Assembly (NCBI RefSeq): GCF_008368715.1 | Contig: NZ_SMRS01000005.1 | Span: 62,001-126,000, forward strand | Direction of reading: 5' to 3' | Length of the DNA stretch: 64,000 bases | From: Nitrincola tapanii | GTDB taxonomy: Bacteria; Pseudomonadota; Gammaproteobacteria; Pseudomonadales; Balneatricaceae | Position numbers and translations under genes: made by a program | Notes under the pieces: generated by a model | Seen by the model: the letters and a program-made list of their open reading frames with translations, nothing else | What the model was told of the DNA's origin: nothing | Databases searched by the model: none | In this document: piece by piece, positions 17,236 through 27,157 of the stretch | How positions within the stretch are numbered: position 1 is the stretch's first letter | Layout of the letters: each line of letters opens with the position of its first letter

Positions 17236-19938
17236 CTAGGTGTTCTGCTGTAAATGCTCGTCGAGCTTTTCACACACGCGCTCCTGAAGGGCGCGGCAAA
17301 GCTGTGGGTCACTAATCGGTTGGCCTTCTGGATCGGTTATAAAGAAAAAATCCTCTACGCGCTCGCCGATGTTGGAGATCTTGGCTTTACGCACCGAGAT
17401 GCCAAACTCTACAAAGATACGCCCTAAGCGTGCCAAGAGCCCAGGTCGATCCGAGGTAATCACTTCCAGCACGGTTTGTTGGGTGCTGGGGTCATTGCTG
17501 AGATTAACGCTGGTTGGGATGGCAAATAGCTTCAAGAGTCGTGGTACGCGGCGCTGAATGATTTCGGGGAAATCATCAGGATCGTCCAGCTCCTCGGTTA
17601 AACGCTTCTGAATACTGGCTAGATAATCCGGGTTTTCAGACAGAGGTTTGTTGTCCTCGGTGAGTACGGTATAGGTGTTGAGTGTGCGGCCGCTATCGGT
17701 GGGAATAATACGAGCATCTTGCACACTTAAATGCAGCTGGTCGAGGGTCGCGACCGTTGCCGGGAAAAGGTTGGGGAGATCATCCGCATAGATAAAAATC
17801 TCTGTCGCCCCTTCATACAGGCGGTAAGAGGTTTTTTGCACCAGCACTAAAGGCAGAGGTCGATCACCGTGCTCAAGGATGGCTTGAGTATGCCAGGCAA
17901 TATTACGAGCGTCTTCGCGCAGAAAGTACTCATCGCCCAGTAATGTCCAGAAGTTGCGGACATCTTGCTCGTTGAGATGGCGCTGCTTCAGCAACGTCAT
18001 GGCTTCTTGCTGGAGCTGCTCGATGCGGTCTTCTTTGTTAATTGGGTTTTCCAGACCCCGCCTCAGTGCGCGTTTGGTTTCCGTGTAGAGTTGGCGCAGC
18101 AGAGTCGCCCGCCAACTGTTCCAAAGGTTGTGATTGGTGGCGTTGATATCGGCGACCGTGAGGGCGTAGAGATAGTTCAGGTGCACAATATCACGAACTT
18201 GCATGGCAAACGCATGGATGACTTCGGGATCGGAGATGTCCCGTCTTTGTGCGGTCATCGACATGATGAGATGGTTGCGCACAAGCCAAGCCACGAGGTG
18301 GGTGTCCCATTTGCCAATATGATGGCGTTGGCAGAAGGCGATCACATCATCAGCCCCCAGTTCTGAGTGATCCCCGCCGCGGCCTTTGGCAATATCATGA
18401 TAGAGGCCGGCGATATAGAGAAGCTCGATTTTGGGCAGTTGATTGACGACGCGGTGCGCCAAGGGGAGCTGATCGCGCATTTCCGTATGGCGGAATTGGC
18501 GCATCATCTGAATCACCTTCAGGGTGTGGGCATCCACGGTGTAGATATGGAAGAGGTCATGTTGCATCTGGCCGATGATTTTGCCAAATTCCGGTAGATA
18601 ACGACCCAAAATGCCATAACGATTCATGCGTTTAAGTTGCGTGGATACCCCTTCTGCAGAGCGTAATAGCTCCATAAACAGAGAGGTGTTACGCAGATCT
18701 TTGCGGAAATCCTCGTCAATTAAGTGCCGATGTTCGCGAATTAAGCGTATCGTGGAGGCGCGTACACCGCGGATCGCTGGATTTTGCGCAAGCAGAACAA
18801 ACAACTCCATCAGCGCAAAAGGGTGATGCTCAAACACCTTGTCATAGGTGACTTCTAGATAGTCATCATGGATACGAAAACGGCTGTTAATCGGCTCGAT
18901 GCGCGGTTCTTGATCGGAGCGCAGAATGGCTTCATCAAAGTATTGCAGCAGCATGTCATTAAACTCCGACATGGCTTTCGCAACACGGTAATATTTGCTC
19001 ATAAACTGCTCAACGGCCAGAGCGCCCTGTTGATCTTGGTAACCAAAAAAAGCAGCGAGTGTGCGCTGATGATCAAACAGCAGTCGATCTTCGCGACGTT
19101 TACACAGCATGTGTAGTGCGTAGCGGACTGTCCATAGATACAGCTCGCCCTTGTTCAGGCTGTCGAGTTCTGATTCCGTTAAAAAGCCGTGGGCAACGAG
19201 GTCGCGTAGATAGGTTGCACCAAAGTGGCGTTTGGAAACCCAGCCTAGGGTTTGTAGATCACGCAGGCCGCCAGGAGAGGTCTTGAGATTGGGTTCAAGA
19301 TTGTATTCGGTGTTGTTGGTTTTAAGGTGGCGTTCTTGTTGTTCGGCAAATTTGGCCTTAAAGAACTCTTGATCTGACCAGGCTTCTTCAGAGACGACCT
19401 GGGCATACATTTTCTGTTGGAGTTCGGGGTTGCCGACCAGGGTGCGTGATTCAATCAGGTTGGTCGCAATCGTAATGTCATTGCGACACTCGTTATAACA
19501 CTCCGAGACACTGCGCACGCTGGAACCGATATCGAGTTTCATATCCCAGAGTAAAGTGAGGAAAGCGCTAATTGTCTCAGAGAAAAGGTTGGCATCCAGT
19601 TCATCGGTGAGCAGCAGGATGTCAACATCAGACGCTGGGTGGAGTTCGCCACGGCCATAGCCGCCGACAGCTACCAAAGCGATGCGTTGTGCATCGGGCC
19701 AGTCAAATAAGGACCAAGCCGCTTTGAGTACCTGATCCAAGACCCAGGCACGGCCATAAATCAGGCGTCTGATATCGGCTCCCTGGCGAAAGGCTTCGTC
19801 CATACGCTCGCTGGCGAGCTTTAAAGCATCGCGCAGGACAAAAAGGGGTTTAGCATCGGCCGCCTGTAAAGCCTGACTGAGTTGATCAGGATCCAGATAT
19901 TCTGGAACAGCGCATACAACTTCAGTCACTTGGCTCAT
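17236..19938 (-). CDS. glnD: Bifunctional uridylyltransferase/uridylyl-removing enzyme
   Basis: The 900-residue nitrogen sensor adds UMP to PII (GlnB/GlnK) when glutamine is low and removes it when glutamine is high. The nucleotidyltransferase motif GGYGRGELHPASDVDILLL is near 91-109, the UMP-removing HD domain has HDIAKGRGGDHSE near 512-524, and two C-terminal ACT domains follow (about 710-790 and 820-895; RPGLLARLGRIF), which bind glutamine. The length is typical. It follows map on the minus strand with a 32-bp gap, the conserved map-glnD arrangement. Confidence 0.97.
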   Translation of the reverse strand: MSQVTEVVCAVPEYLDPDQLSQALQAADAKPLFVLRDALKLASERMDEAFRQGADIRRLIYGRAWVLDQVLKAAWSLFDWPDAQRIALVAVGGYGRGELHPASDVDILLLTDELDANLFSETISAFLTLLWDMKLDIGSSVRSVSECYNECRNDITIATNLIESRTLVGNPELQQKMYAQVVSEEAWSDQEFFKAKFAEQQERHLKTNNTEYNLEPNLKTSPGGLRDLQTLGWVSKRHFGATYLRDLVAHGFLTESELDSLNKGELYLWTVRYALHMLCKRREDRLLFDHQRTLAAFFGYQDQQGALAVEQFMSKYYRVAKAMSEFNDMLLQYFDEAILRSDQEPRIEPINSRFRIHDDYLEVTYDKVFEHHPFALMELFVLLAQNPAIRGVRASTIRLIREHRHLIDEDFRKDLRNTSLFMELLRSAEGVSTQLKRMNRYGILGRYLPEFGKIIGQMQHDLFHIYTVDAHTLKVIQMMRQFRHTEMRDQLPLAHRVVNQLPKIELLYIAGLYHDIAKGRGGDHSELGADDVIAFCQRHHIGKWDTHLVAWLVRNHLIMSMTAQRRDISDPEVIHAFAMQVRDIVHLNYLYALTVADINATNHNLWNSWRATLLRQLYTETKRALRRGLENPINKEDRIEQLQQEAMTLLKQRHLNEQDVRNFWTLLGDEYFLREDARNIAWHTQAILEHGDRPLPLVLVQKTSYRLYEGATEIFIYADDLPNLFPATVATLDQLHLSVQDARIIPTDSGRTLNTYTVLTEDNKPLSENPDYLASIQKRLTEELDDPDDFPEIIQRRVPRLLKLFAIPTSVNLSNDPSTQQTVLEVITSDRPGLLARLGRIFVEFGISVRKAKISNIGERVEDFFFITDPEGQPISDPQLCRALQERVCEKLDEHLQQNT

Positions 19939-19970
19939 CTATGCAGACTCCTAGAGCAGGGGGGTAGAAA

Positions 19971-20741
19971 TCAGAATGTCTCTTCGCTGCGGCGGGTGAG
20001 GACTTCGTAGCCATCCGCAGTGACTAGAATAGTATGTTCCCATTGGGCTGATAAACGGCGATCCGCTGTTTCCACGGTCCAGCCATCACGTTTAGACAGC
20101 TTAACATGACGCTTGCCTGCGTTGATCATGGGTTCAATGGTGAAAGTCATGCCTTCGCGCAGAATCTCCCCGGTCCCCGGACGGCCATAGTGCAAAACCT
20201 GCGGATCTTCGTGAAACTCTTTGCCTATGCCATGACCGCAATACTCACGCACAACGGAATAGTGTTGTGCTTCGGCATGCTGTTGGATGATGTGGCCGAT
20301 ATCGCCTAAATGGGTGCCGGGACGTACCAGTTCGATGCCTTTATACAGGCACTCTTGTGTAATTTCACACAAGCGCTGGGCATGGGGGGCGACCTCACCA
20401 ACATAGAACATTTTGCTGGTGTCACCATGGTAGCCATCTTTAATCACGGTGATATCAATGTTGATGATGTCGCCGGATTTCAGTGCCTTAGGGCCTGGGA
20501 TGCCGTGACAGACAACCTGGTTCACCGAGGTGCAGATGGATTTTGGAAAGCCGTGATAATTGAGCGGGGCAGGAATCGCTTTCTGCGTTTTGACGATGTA
20601 CTCATGGCAGATGCGATCGAGCTCTTCGGTTGTGATGCCCACTTCAACATAAGGCGCGATCATCTCTAAGGCTTCGGCAGCAAGGCGGCCCGCCACGCGC
20701 ATCTTTTCAATTTCATCGGCAGTTTTAATCGTAATAGTCAT
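19971..20741 (-). CDS. map: Methionine aminopeptidase, type I
   Basis: This 256-residue cytosolic metalloenzyme removes the initiator Met from nascent proteins. All five metal ligands are present: D96, D107, H170 (GHGIG), E203 (TIEPMI) and E235 (QWEHT). H78 in VCHGIPG is the conserved substrate-binding His. Length and absence of an N-terminal extension fit type Ia. It is divergent from rpsB, with about 266 bp carrying promoters for both, and is followed by glnD. Confidence 0.98.
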   Translation of the reverse strand: MTITIKTADEIEKMRVAGRLAAEALEMIAPYVEVGITTEELDRICHEYIVKTQKAIPAPLNYHGFPKSICTSVNQVVCHGIPGPKALKSGDIINIDITVIKDGYHGDTSKMFYVGEVAPHAQRLCEITQECLYKGIELVRPGTHLGDIGHIIQQHAEAQHYSVVREYCGHGIGKEFHEDPQVLHYGRPGTGEILREGMTFTIEPMINAGKRHVKLSKRDGWTVETADRRLSAQWEHTILVTADGYEVLTRRSEETF

Positions 20742-20846
20742 AAGCTTCCGCAGATCGCTGCTGGTTTGGATAATGAGACACTATTGTAACGAATTCCGGT
20801 GGTCTCTGATAACCGCTCTAGAATGCAATTCTTCGCATGGGATGGC

Positions 20847-20875
20847 TTTAAAAAAAACATGGAATATGCTATAAA
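20847..20875 (+). promoter_or_regulatory. Likely promoter of rpsB-tsf
   Basis: TTTAAA (20847-20852) and TATAAA (20870-20875) are separated by 17 bp, each matching the sigma-70 hexamers at four or five positions. A GC-rich discriminator (GCGCTCCC) follows the -10, as in stringently controlled ribosomal promoters. Confidence 0.6.
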
Positions 20876-20882
20876 ATGCGCT

Positions 20883-21007
20883 CCCAAAAATCGTGCTTCG
20901 GCACACCTTAACACACACACTTACCGTCACATATAACCTGGGTGCTGCTTTGCGGTGGGTATATGGGGTAGGTGGAGGTTAAACCCATAATCAGGAATGT
21001 AAAGAAA
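20883..21007 (+). promoter_or_regulatory. Long rpsB 5' leader, possible S2 autoregulation site
   Basis: About 120 nt separate the predicted start of transcription from the rpsB ATG. The leader has a G-rich segment (GGGTGCTGC, GGTGGG, GGGGTAGGTGGAGG at about 20940-20980). In gammaproteobacteria the rpsB leader binds S2 to repress rpsB-tsf translation; that function here is inferred from position. Confidence 0.4.
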
Positions 21008-21742
21008 ATGGCAAAAGTTTCTATGCGTGACCTGCTGAAAGCAGGTGTTCACTTCGGTCACCAGACGCGTTACTGGAACCCAAAAATGAACAAGTTCATC
21101 TTTGGCGCGCGTAACAAAATCCATATCATTAACCTGGAGCACACTCTGCCTGCGCTGAATAATGCGCTGGATGTGGTTCAGGGCATGGCCGCTAACAAAA
21201 ACAAAATCTTGTTTGTGGGCACCAAGCGTGCAGCGGGCAAGGTTGTGAAAGAAGAAGCTGCGCGTGCAGGCATGCCTTACGTCAACCATCGCTGGTTGGG
21301 CGGTATGCTGACTAACTATAAGACGATTCGTCAGTCTATCCGTCGTCTGCGTGACCTGGAAACCATGTCTCAGGACGGTACTTTCGACAAACTGACTAAG
21401 AAAGAAGCTCTAGTCCGTCGTCGTGAGATGGAAAAGCTGGAGATGTCTATCGGTGGTATCAAGGACATGGGTGGCTTGCCAGACGCTCTGTTCGTTATCG
21501 ATGTTGACCATGAGCGTATCGCAATCAACGAAGCGAACAAGCTGGGTATCCCTGTTATCGGTATCGTTGATACTAACAGCGATCCAGATGGCGTTGATTT
21601 TGTGATTCCAGGTAACGATGACGCCCTGCGTGCTATCCAGATCTATGCTAAATCCATCGCGGATGCTTGCATCGAAGGTCTGGGTCAGAATGCCGGTGAT
21701 AAGAGCGAGTTCGTTGAAGTTGAAGAAGCCGCTGCTGAGTAA
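21008..21742 (+). CDS. rpsB: 30S ribosomal protein S2
   Basis: The 244-residue protein begins [19 protein letters not shown], the conserved S2 N terminus, with [28 protein letters not shown] and [20 protein letters not shown] also matching. It assembles late on the 30S subunit and is needed for S1 binding. The frame is open upstream to 20972, but the conserved N terminus fixes ATG 21008. It heads the rpsB-tsf operon, and an attenuator-like terminator lies between the two genes. Confidence 0.98.
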   Translation: MAKVSMRDLLKAGVHFGHQTRYWNPKMNKFIFGARNKIHIINLEHTLPALNNALDVVQGMAANKNKILFVGTKRAAGKVVKEEAARAGMPYVNHRWLGGMLTNYKTIRQSIRRLRDLETMSQDGTFDKLTKKEALVRRREMEKLEMSIGGIKDMGGLPDALFVIDVDHERIAINEANKLGIPVIGIVDTNSDPDGVDFVIPGNDDALRAIQIYAKSIADACIEGLGQNAGDKSEFVEVEEAAAE

Positions 21743-21774
21743 TTCAGTGGGGTTTTGAAGATCGATTCGCAAAG

Positions 21775-21799
21775 AAGGGGAGCGCGGCTCCCCTTTTTT
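21775..21799 (+). terminator. Intrinsic terminator/attenuator between rpsB and tsf
   Basis: GGGGAGC (21777-21783) and GCTCCCC (21787-21793) pair around GCG, extended by flanking AA/TT, and six T follow (21794-21799). Partial termination here would lower tsf relative to rpsB, as described in E. coli. Confidence 0.88.
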
Positions 21800-21838
21800 G
21801 AAGACAAGTTTAACGTGATTAATTAAGGGGTAAGCAAC

Positions 21839-22699
21839 ATGGCAAACATCTCTGCTGCGCTTGTAAAAGAGCTGCGTGAGCGTACCGGTCTGGGCATGAT
21901 GGAGTGCAAAAAAGCACTGGTCGAGGCAGAAGGCGATATCGAAAAAGCGATCGACGATCTGCGTAAATCCTCTGGTATGAAGGCAGCTAAGAAAGCAGGC
22001 CGTACTGCTGCAGATGGTGTCGTTGCAGTGAAAGTTGCGGAAGACAACAGCTATGCGCTGGTGTTGGAAGTGAACTCTGAAACTGACTTCGTTGCGCGTG
22101 ATGACAACTTCCTGGGCTTTGTTAACACGGTTCTGGAAAAAGCTTTCGCTGACAAGCAGACAGATATCGCTGCGTTGATGGCAGGTGAGCTAGAAACCGC
22201 TCGTGAAGCGCTGGTACAGAAGATTGGCGAAAACATTACTGTGCGTCGTGCCTTCTTAGTTGAGGGTGTGATGGTGGATGCGTACGTTCACAGCACCAAC
22301 CGTCTGGCTGCAATTGTTGCGCTGTCTGCCGGCACAGCGGATCTGGCGCGTGATGTGGCGATGCACGTTACTGCTGTTAACCCGCGTGTTGTGCGTGGTG
22401 AAGATATGCCACAGGAAGAGCTGGATCGCGAAAAAGACATCATCATGGCGCAGCCTGATATGGAAGGTAAGCCTCAGGAAATCAAAGAAAAAATGGCGGT
22501 GGGTCGCATCAAGAAATTCCTTGCTGAAAACAGCCTGGTTGAGCAGCCATTCGTTAAAAATCCTGAGCAGACCGTTGCGCAGCTGGTTAAGGCAGCGGGT
22601 GCGGATGTAGTTTCTTTCATCCGTGTTGCGGTGGGTGAAGGTATCGAAGTTGAGAAGAAAGATTTTGCCGCTGAAGTTGCTGAGCAGCTGAAAGGTTAA
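21839..22699 (+). CDS. tsf: Elongation factor Ts
   Basis: This 286-residue guanine-nucleotide exchange factor recharges EF-Tu. The N-terminal module [20 protein letters not shown] and the TDFVA motif (82-86), whose Asp and Phe insert into EF-Tu, are intact. An internal [11 protein letters not shown] lies at the C terminus. AAGGGG lies 9 nt before the start. It follows rpsB across an attenuator and is closed by a strong terminator. Confidence 0.98.
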   Translation: MANISAALVKELRERTGLGMMECKKALVEAEGDIEKAIDDLRKSSGMKAAKKAGRTAADGVVAVKVAEDNSYALVLEVNSETDFVARDDNFLGFVNTVLEKAFADKQTDIAALMAGELETAREALVQKIGENITVRRAFLVEGVMVDAYVHSTNRLAAIVALSAGTADLARDVAMHVTAVNPRVVRGEDMPQEELDREKDIIMAQPDMEGKPQEIKEKMAVGRIKKFLAENSLVEQPFVKNPEQTVAQLVKAAGADVVSFIRVAVGEGIEVEKKDFAAEVAEQLKG

Positions 22700-22708
22700 T
22701 CGATCTCT

Positions 22709-22740
22709 GCAGCCCGCACTCGTCGGGCTGCTTCTTTTTT
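22709..22740 (+). terminator. Strong intrinsic terminator after tsf
   Basis: GCAGCCCG (22709-22716) pairs perfectly with CGGGCTGC (22724-22731), followed by TTCTTTTTT. It separates rpsB-tsf from pyrH-frr. Confidence 0.93.
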
Positions 22741-22814
22741 GCGCGGAAAAAAGTCTGCGCGCATTCTGGGTTTTCCTGTAAACTATTCCGACTCTTGAGA
22801 GTGGAGAAGGACGC

Positions 22815-23573
22815 ATGCCTGCTACAGATAAACAATCCAGTTATAAGCGTATCTTATTGAAACTGAGCGGAGAAGCTCTGCTAGGTGAAGAGAGCTTTGG
22901 GATAGATCCTAAGGTTCTGAATCGCATGGCCCTAGAGATCGGCCAGTTGGTAGGTATTGGTGTTCAGGTCGGTATGGTGATCGGAGGAGGGAACCTCTTT
23001 CGTGGTGCGGCATTAAATGCAGCAGGCCTCGATCGTGTCACTGGAGATCATATGGGGATGTTGGCCACTGTGATGAATGCCTTGGCCATGCGTGATGCGC
23101 TGGAACGTTGTAATATCGCGACCCGAGTGATGTCAGCTATTCCGATGAGCGGGGTGGTGGATCATTATGACCGTCGTAATGCGATGCGTTACCTGCGCCA
23201 GAATGATGTGGTGATTTTTGCAGCAGGAACCGGTAATCCATTTTTTACTACGGATTCGGCTGCCTGTTTGCGTGGTATTGAGATTGAAGCCGATGTGGTG
23301 TTGAAGGCGACCAAGGTGGACGGTGTTTACACGGCCGATCCGATGAAGGACCCAACAGCTCAACGCTATACACATCTGAGCTTTGATGAGGTTTTGGAAA
23401 AGCAGTTGGGGGTCATGGATATGACTGCCATCTGTCTGACACGTGATCACAATATGCCGGTGCGTGTCTTTAATATGAATAAACATGGTGCACTGGTGAA
23501 TCTGGTGATGGGCGGCGATGAAGGCACACTGATCGATGCTGGCCCGATGGTAGGAGAGAAAAATGATCAATGA
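22815..23573 (+). CDS. pyrH: UMP kinase
   Basis: The 252-residue member of the amino-acid-kinase fold phosphorylates UMP to UDP with ATP, is activated by GTP and inhibited by UTP. Signature segments are [48 protein letters not shown] and [19 protein letters not shown] precedes the ATG. Its last 11 bases overlap the start of frr, so the two are probably translationally coupled. Confidence 0.97.
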   Translation: MPATDKQSSYKRILLKLSGEALLGEESFGIDPKVLNRMALEIGQLVGIGVQVGMVIGGGNLFRGAALNAAGLDRVTGDHMGMLATVMNALAMRDALERCNIATRVMSAIPMSGVVDHYDRRNAMRYLRQNDVVIFAAGTGNPFFTTDSAACLRGIEIEADVVLKATKVDGVYTADPMKDPTAQRYTHLSFDEVLEKQLGVMDMTAICLTRDHNMPVRVFNMNKHGALVNLVMGGDEGTLIDAGPMVGEKNDQ

Positions 23574-24120
23574 TATCGTTCGTGATGCTCAGGCACGCAT
23601 GCAGAAGAGCACAGAGGCTCTCGTTGAAAACTTCAAAAAAATCCGTACCGGACGTGCGCATCCAAGCTTGCTGGATGCGGTTCAGGTGAGTTATTACGGA
23701 TCACCTGTGCCGATTATGCAGGTGGCGAACATCATGGTTGAGGATGCACGTACTTTGACCATCATCCCTTGGGAAAAAAAGATGGTGCCTGAAGTCGAAA
23801 AAGCCATTATGAAGTCGGATTTGGGTTTGAATCCAAATACTGCCGGTGATGTGATTCGTGTCCCGATGCCGGCACTGACCGAAGAAACGCGTAAAGGTTA
23901 TATTCGTCAGGCACGCAGTGAAGCGGAAGCGGCTAAGGTTGCGGTGCGTAATATTCGCCGCGATGCGAACGGTAACTTCAAAGATCTTTTGAAAAACAAA
24001 GAGATCACTGAAGATGAAGAACGCCGTGGTGAAACGGAAATTCAAAAGCTGACCGACAAGTTTGTGGCGGAAGTTGATGCACTGCTGGCTCATAAAGAGT
24101 CGGATTTGATGGAAATTTAA
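23563..24120 (+). CDS. frr: Ribosome recycling factor
   Basis: The 185-residue protein, with EF-G, splits post-termination ribosomes. The family landmarks are [15 protein letters not shown]-like [44 protein letters not shown] and the C-terminal [21 protein letters not shown]. It overlaps pyrH by 11 bp and is followed by a terminator hairpin that ends directly at the uppS start codon. Confidence 0.98.
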   Translation: MINDIVRDAQARMQKSTEALVENFKKIRTGRAHPSLLDAVQVSYYGSPVPIMQVANIMVEDARTLTIIPWEKKMVPEVEKAIMKSDLGLNPNTAGDVIRVPMPALTEETRKGYIRQARSEAEAAKVAVRNIRRDANGNFKDLLKNKEITEDEERRGETEIQKLTDKFVAEVDALLAHKESDLMEI

Positions 24121-24133
24121 TAGCTTCAGGGAA

Positions 24134-24162
24134 AGGGGTCTGAATAGGGCCCCTACTTTTTT
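24134..24162 (+). terminator. Terminator between frr and uppS, abutting the uppS ATG
   Basis: AGGGGTC (24134-24140) and GGCCCCT (24148-24154) pair with one T-G wobble around a 7-nt loop, and a six-T run (24157-24162) follows. The next base is the A of the uppS start codon, which leaves no room for a ribosome-binding site. Confidence 0.82.
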
Positions 24163-24927
24163 ATGCCTGCTCAATCATTACAGTCCGATTCCTACTCCCT
24201 TTCGATCCCACGTCATATCGCCATCATCATGGATGGTAATAACCGTTGGGCTAAAGCACGTCATTTGCCTTCCCTGGCCGGCCATAAGGCTGGAGTGGAG
24301 AGTGTGCGCCAGGTTATAGAGGGTTGCCTGGAGCAGGGGGTGGGGGTGCTTACGCTTTTTGCATTCAGTAGCGAAAATTGGAAACGCCCCGAGCTGGAAG
24401 TCAGAGGCTTGATGGAGTTGTTTATGCTGTCGCTGAAAAGTGAAGCAAAAAAACTGCATAAGCATGGCATACGCTTAAAAATTATCGGTGATCGCCAACG
24501 TTTTTCCGCCAAGCTGCAAAAGAAGATGCAGGAGGTCGAGGCCTTGACGGCGGGAAACTCGGCTCTGGTGCTGAATGTGGCGGCGAATTACGGTGGGCGT
24601 TGGGATATACTTCAAGCCGCCCAAAAGCTCGCCATACATTGCCGAGATCAGCACTTAGATCCTGAGCAGATGACCGAAGCGGATCTGCATGCTTTTACCT
24701 CCTTAGCGGATTTGCCCGATCCTGATTTGTGTATACGCACGGGTGGCGAGCAACGCATCAGTAATTTCCTCATCTGGCAAAGTGCCTATACTGAGCTTTA
24801 TTTTTCACCGGCCTTCTGGCCTGACTTCTCCAAGGCTGAGTTATTGGCCGCTATTCAGGATTATGCCAAGCGTCAAAGACGTTTTGGTCAAACCTCCGAG
24901 CAATTAGAGGCGCAGAAGCGTGTTTAA
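24163..24927 (+). CDS. uppS: Undecaprenyl diphosphate synthase
   Basis: This 254-residue cis-prenyltransferase condenses FPP with eight IPP units to give the C55 lipid carrier for peptidoglycan and O-antigen. HIAIIMDGNNRWAK carries catalytic Asp24, and FAFSSENW, RTGGEQRISNFLIWQ and YTELYF complete the active site. An in-frame TAG at 24145 and absence of other starts fix ATG 24163, which has no Shine-Dalgarno and directly follows a terminator T-run. It overlaps cdsA by 8 bp. It needs IPP, yet the MEP genes usual in this cluster are absent. Confidence 0.97.
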   Translation: MPAQSLQSDSYSLSIPRHIAIIMDGNNRWAKARHLPSLAGHKAGVESVRQVIEGCLEQGVGVLTLFAFSSENWKRPELEVRGLMELFMLSLKSEAKKLHKHGIRLKIIGDRQRFSAKLQKKMQEVEALTAGNSALVLNVAANYGGRWDILQAAQKLAIHCRDQHLDPEQMTEADLHAFTSLADLPDPDLCIRTGGEQRISNFLIWQSAYTELYFSPAFWPDFSKAELLAAIQDYAKRQRRFGQTSEQLEAQKRV

Positions 24928-25732
24928 ACAAAGATTAATAACGGGCTTAGTGCTTGCACCTTTGGTGCTTGCGGCCGTTTGGTTTGCCCCTGTCTGGCTC
25001 TTTTCTCTGTTGATCGCGTTTGCTGTGCTCTATGGAGCTTGGGAGTGGTCGGAGTTTTGCCGTTTTGGTCATCTAGGTCGTGGCTACTACGTTGGATGTT
25101 TAGCCTTGTTGATTTTGCTGGTGGCTTGGTTGGCGTCACCAGCGGTGATGTTGTGGATAAATAGTGCGGCTGTCTTATTTTGGCTTATAGCGGCCGTTTG
25201 TGTGCTGCGCTATCCAGCTTTAGTCGCTTGGTGGCAAGCGCCGAGTGTGAAACTGCTGATTGGTTGGTTGGTGCTTTTATCTACCTGGTTAGCACTGTCG
25301 CAAATCAAGGCTATGCCGCAGGGTGAAGCGTTGATCCTCTTGTTGCTCTTTATCGTATGGGGCGCAGATACCGGTGCCTATGCCGCCGGTAAACTTTTTG
25401 GGCGTCATAAAATGATTCCTGCGGTCAGTCCAGGGAAAACTCTGGAGGGACTGCTCGGGGGGGTCTTGACTTGTGCTCTGGTAGGTTGGCTGTTTGCTTG
25501 GTTGCAAGAACTTCCCGCTCAGCAGGGAGTCTACTGGCTGTTGTTAAGTTTGGTGGTTGGTCTGGCTTCGGTGTTAGGTGATCTGTTCGAAAGTATGCTC
25601 AAGCGTGAGCGTGGCATTAAGGATAGCGGCACGCTGCTGCCAGGACATGGCGGCATGCTGGATCGCATCGATAGCATTACGGCCGCGGCACCTGTGTTTC
25701 TTTTGGGGCTGAGTTTTTTGCCTCTAGTTTAA
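24920..25732 (+). CDS. cdsA: Phosphatidate cytidylyltransferase
   Basis: The 270-residue polytopic inner-membrane protein (about eight hydrophobic segments) makes CDP-diacylglycerol from CTP and phosphatidic acid, the entry to all phospholipids. The C-terminal CDP-DAG synthase signature KRERGIKDSGTLLPGHGGML(DR) is intact near residues 225-246, and GADTGAYAAGKLFGRHK precedes it. The start is GTG, overlapping uppS by 8 bp. The next gene is rseP after only 18 bp; dxr, the usual neighbour, is absent. Confidence 0.97.
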   Translation: MFKQRLITGLVLAPLVLAAVWFAPVWLFSLLIAFAVLYGAWEWSEFCRFGHLGRGYYVGCLALLILLVAWLASPAVMLWINSAAVLFWLIAAVCVLRYPALVAWWQAPSVKLLIGWLVLLSTWLALSQIKAMPQGEALILLLLFIVWGADTGAYAAGKLFGRHKMIPAVSPGKTLEGLLGGVLTCALVGWLFAWLQELPAQQGVYWLLLSLVVGLASVLGDLFESMLKRERGIKDSGTLLPGHGGMLDRIDSITAAAPVFLLGLSFLPLV

Positions 25733-25750
25733 GGTTTTCTGGGGGCTGGC

Positions 25751-27100
25751 ATGGGTCTGATTCATACACTACTTTTTACCCTGATCGCGCTGGGTGTGTT
25801 GGTGACCATTCATGAGTGGGGGCACTATTGGGTAGCGCGTCGTTGTGGTGTCCGTGTCCTACGCTTTTCGGTGGGCTTTGGTAAGCCTTTACTGCTTTGG
25901 AAGGGTAAAGATCAAACGGAATATGCGATTGCTGCGATTCCTTTAGGTGGTTATGTGCGCATGCTCGATGAGCGTGAAGGCGAAGTGCCGCCTGAGTGGA
26001 AATCGCATGCCTTTAATAATAAGCCGGTTTTGCAACGCATTGCGATCGTAGCAGCGGGGCCTCTGGTCAATCTTGCCTTTGCCGTACTCGCCTACTGGTT
26101 TTTATTCGTCTGGGGAACCCAAGTGGTGATCCCGAAAATAGGGGATGTGCGTCCCGGTTCGCCCGCTGCTTTGGCGGGTTTGCAGGCAGGTGAAGAGATT
26201 CGCTCGGTAGATGGTTTTCCCGTTCAGTCCTGGGACCAAGTGAATTTACGTCTAGCCAGGCATCTCGGCGAGAGTTCGGTTTTGGTGATTGAAGCCGCAG
26301 AGCCTGGTCGCAGCACACGTTCTTATACGCTTGCCTTGAATAATTGGGTGGTGGATCTGGAGCGTGAATCCCCTGTCACAGCGATGGGATTCCAGCCTTG
26401 GCGCCCACAGATCGAGCCGGTTTTAGGCAGTTTGTTGGCGGATGGACGTGCGGTAGCCGCCGGTTTGCAAACCGGGGATCGGGTGCTGAGTGTCAATCAG
26501 GAGACAGTAACGAGTTGGTTGGACTTAGTGGAGCGGGTTCAGGCCAGTCCTGAGCAGCCCATGCTTTGGTGGGTAGAGCGCCAGGGACGCCAGCTAGAAT
26601 TAGAAGTTGTGCCTGCAGGCAGAGAGGAGCAGGGTGTGGTCACCGGTTTTATTGGTGCCGGTGTGCAGTCGGGCGAATGGCCGGATGAAATGCTGCGTGA
26701 AATTCGTTATGGCCCCTTCACAGCGCTCAAAATGGGCTTTGAAAAAACCGGACAGATGATCAGCCTGACGCTCGATTCGATTCGCAAGATGATTATGGGT
26801 GTCATCTCTGTAAAAAACTTGAGTGGCCCGATTACCATTGCTAAAGTGGCGGGTGATTCTGCAGCTTCAGGCTTAGAGACCTTCATCAGCTTTCTAGCCT
26901 ACCTCAGTATCAGTCTGGGTATATTGAATTTACTGCCTATCCCTATGCTGGATGGCGGACATTTAATGTACTATATGGTCGAGCTGATCAGAGGTAAGCC
27001 GGTCAGCGAGCAGGTGCAGCTGCTGGGTGTCAAGATTGGCATGTTCTTGTTATTCAGCTTAATGGCTTTAGCACTGATAAATGATCTGGCGCGCCTGTGA
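25751..27100 (+). CDS. rseP: Site-2 intramembrane zinc protease RseP
   Basis: The 449-residue protein has the zinc site HEWGH at residues 21-25 inside TM1, two periplasmic PDZ domains (about 115-300) and the second catalytic motif NLLPIPMLDGGH near 392-403 in a later membrane segment. RseP cleaves the anti-sigma factor RseA after DegS and clears signal peptides, controlling the envelope stress response. GGGGGC serves as Shine-Dalgarno. It directly follows cdsA and precedes bamA by 57 bp. Confidence 0.97.
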   Translation: MGLIHTLLFTLIALGVLVTIHEWGHYWVARRCGVRVLRFSVGFGKPLLLWKGKDQTEYAIAAIPLGGYVRMLDEREGEVPPEWKSHAFNNKPVLQRIAIVAAGPLVNLAFAVLAYWFLFVWGTQVVIPKIGDVRPGSPAALAGLQAGEEIRSVDGFPVQSWDQVNLRLARHLGESSVLVIEAAEPGRSTRSYTLALNNWVVDLERESPVTAMGFQPWRPQIEPVLGSLLADGRAVAAGLQTGDRVLSVNQETVTSWLDLVERVQASPEQPMLWWVERQGRQLELEVVPAGREEQGVVTGFIGAGVQSGEWPDEMLREIRYGPFTALKMGFEKTGQMISLTLDSIRKMIMGVISVKNLSGPITIAKVAGDSAASGLETFISFLAYLSISLGILNLLPIPMLDGGHLMYYMVELIRGKPVSEQVQLLGVKIGMFLLFSLMALALINDLARL

Positions 27101-27157
27101 GACTTGGACAGACGCTTAAATGCTTTCCCGAGAGTTAACCTTGAAAAGAATCCTGGC

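Noticed and set aside
22256-22816. 186-codon minus-strand open frame opposite tsf
   Set aside because: It is antisense to a highly conserved gene, crosses the tsf terminator and has no ribosome-binding site or recognisable protein features.
23701-24174. 157-codon minus-strand open frame opposite frr
   Set aside because: Shadow of frr codon usage; no family features.
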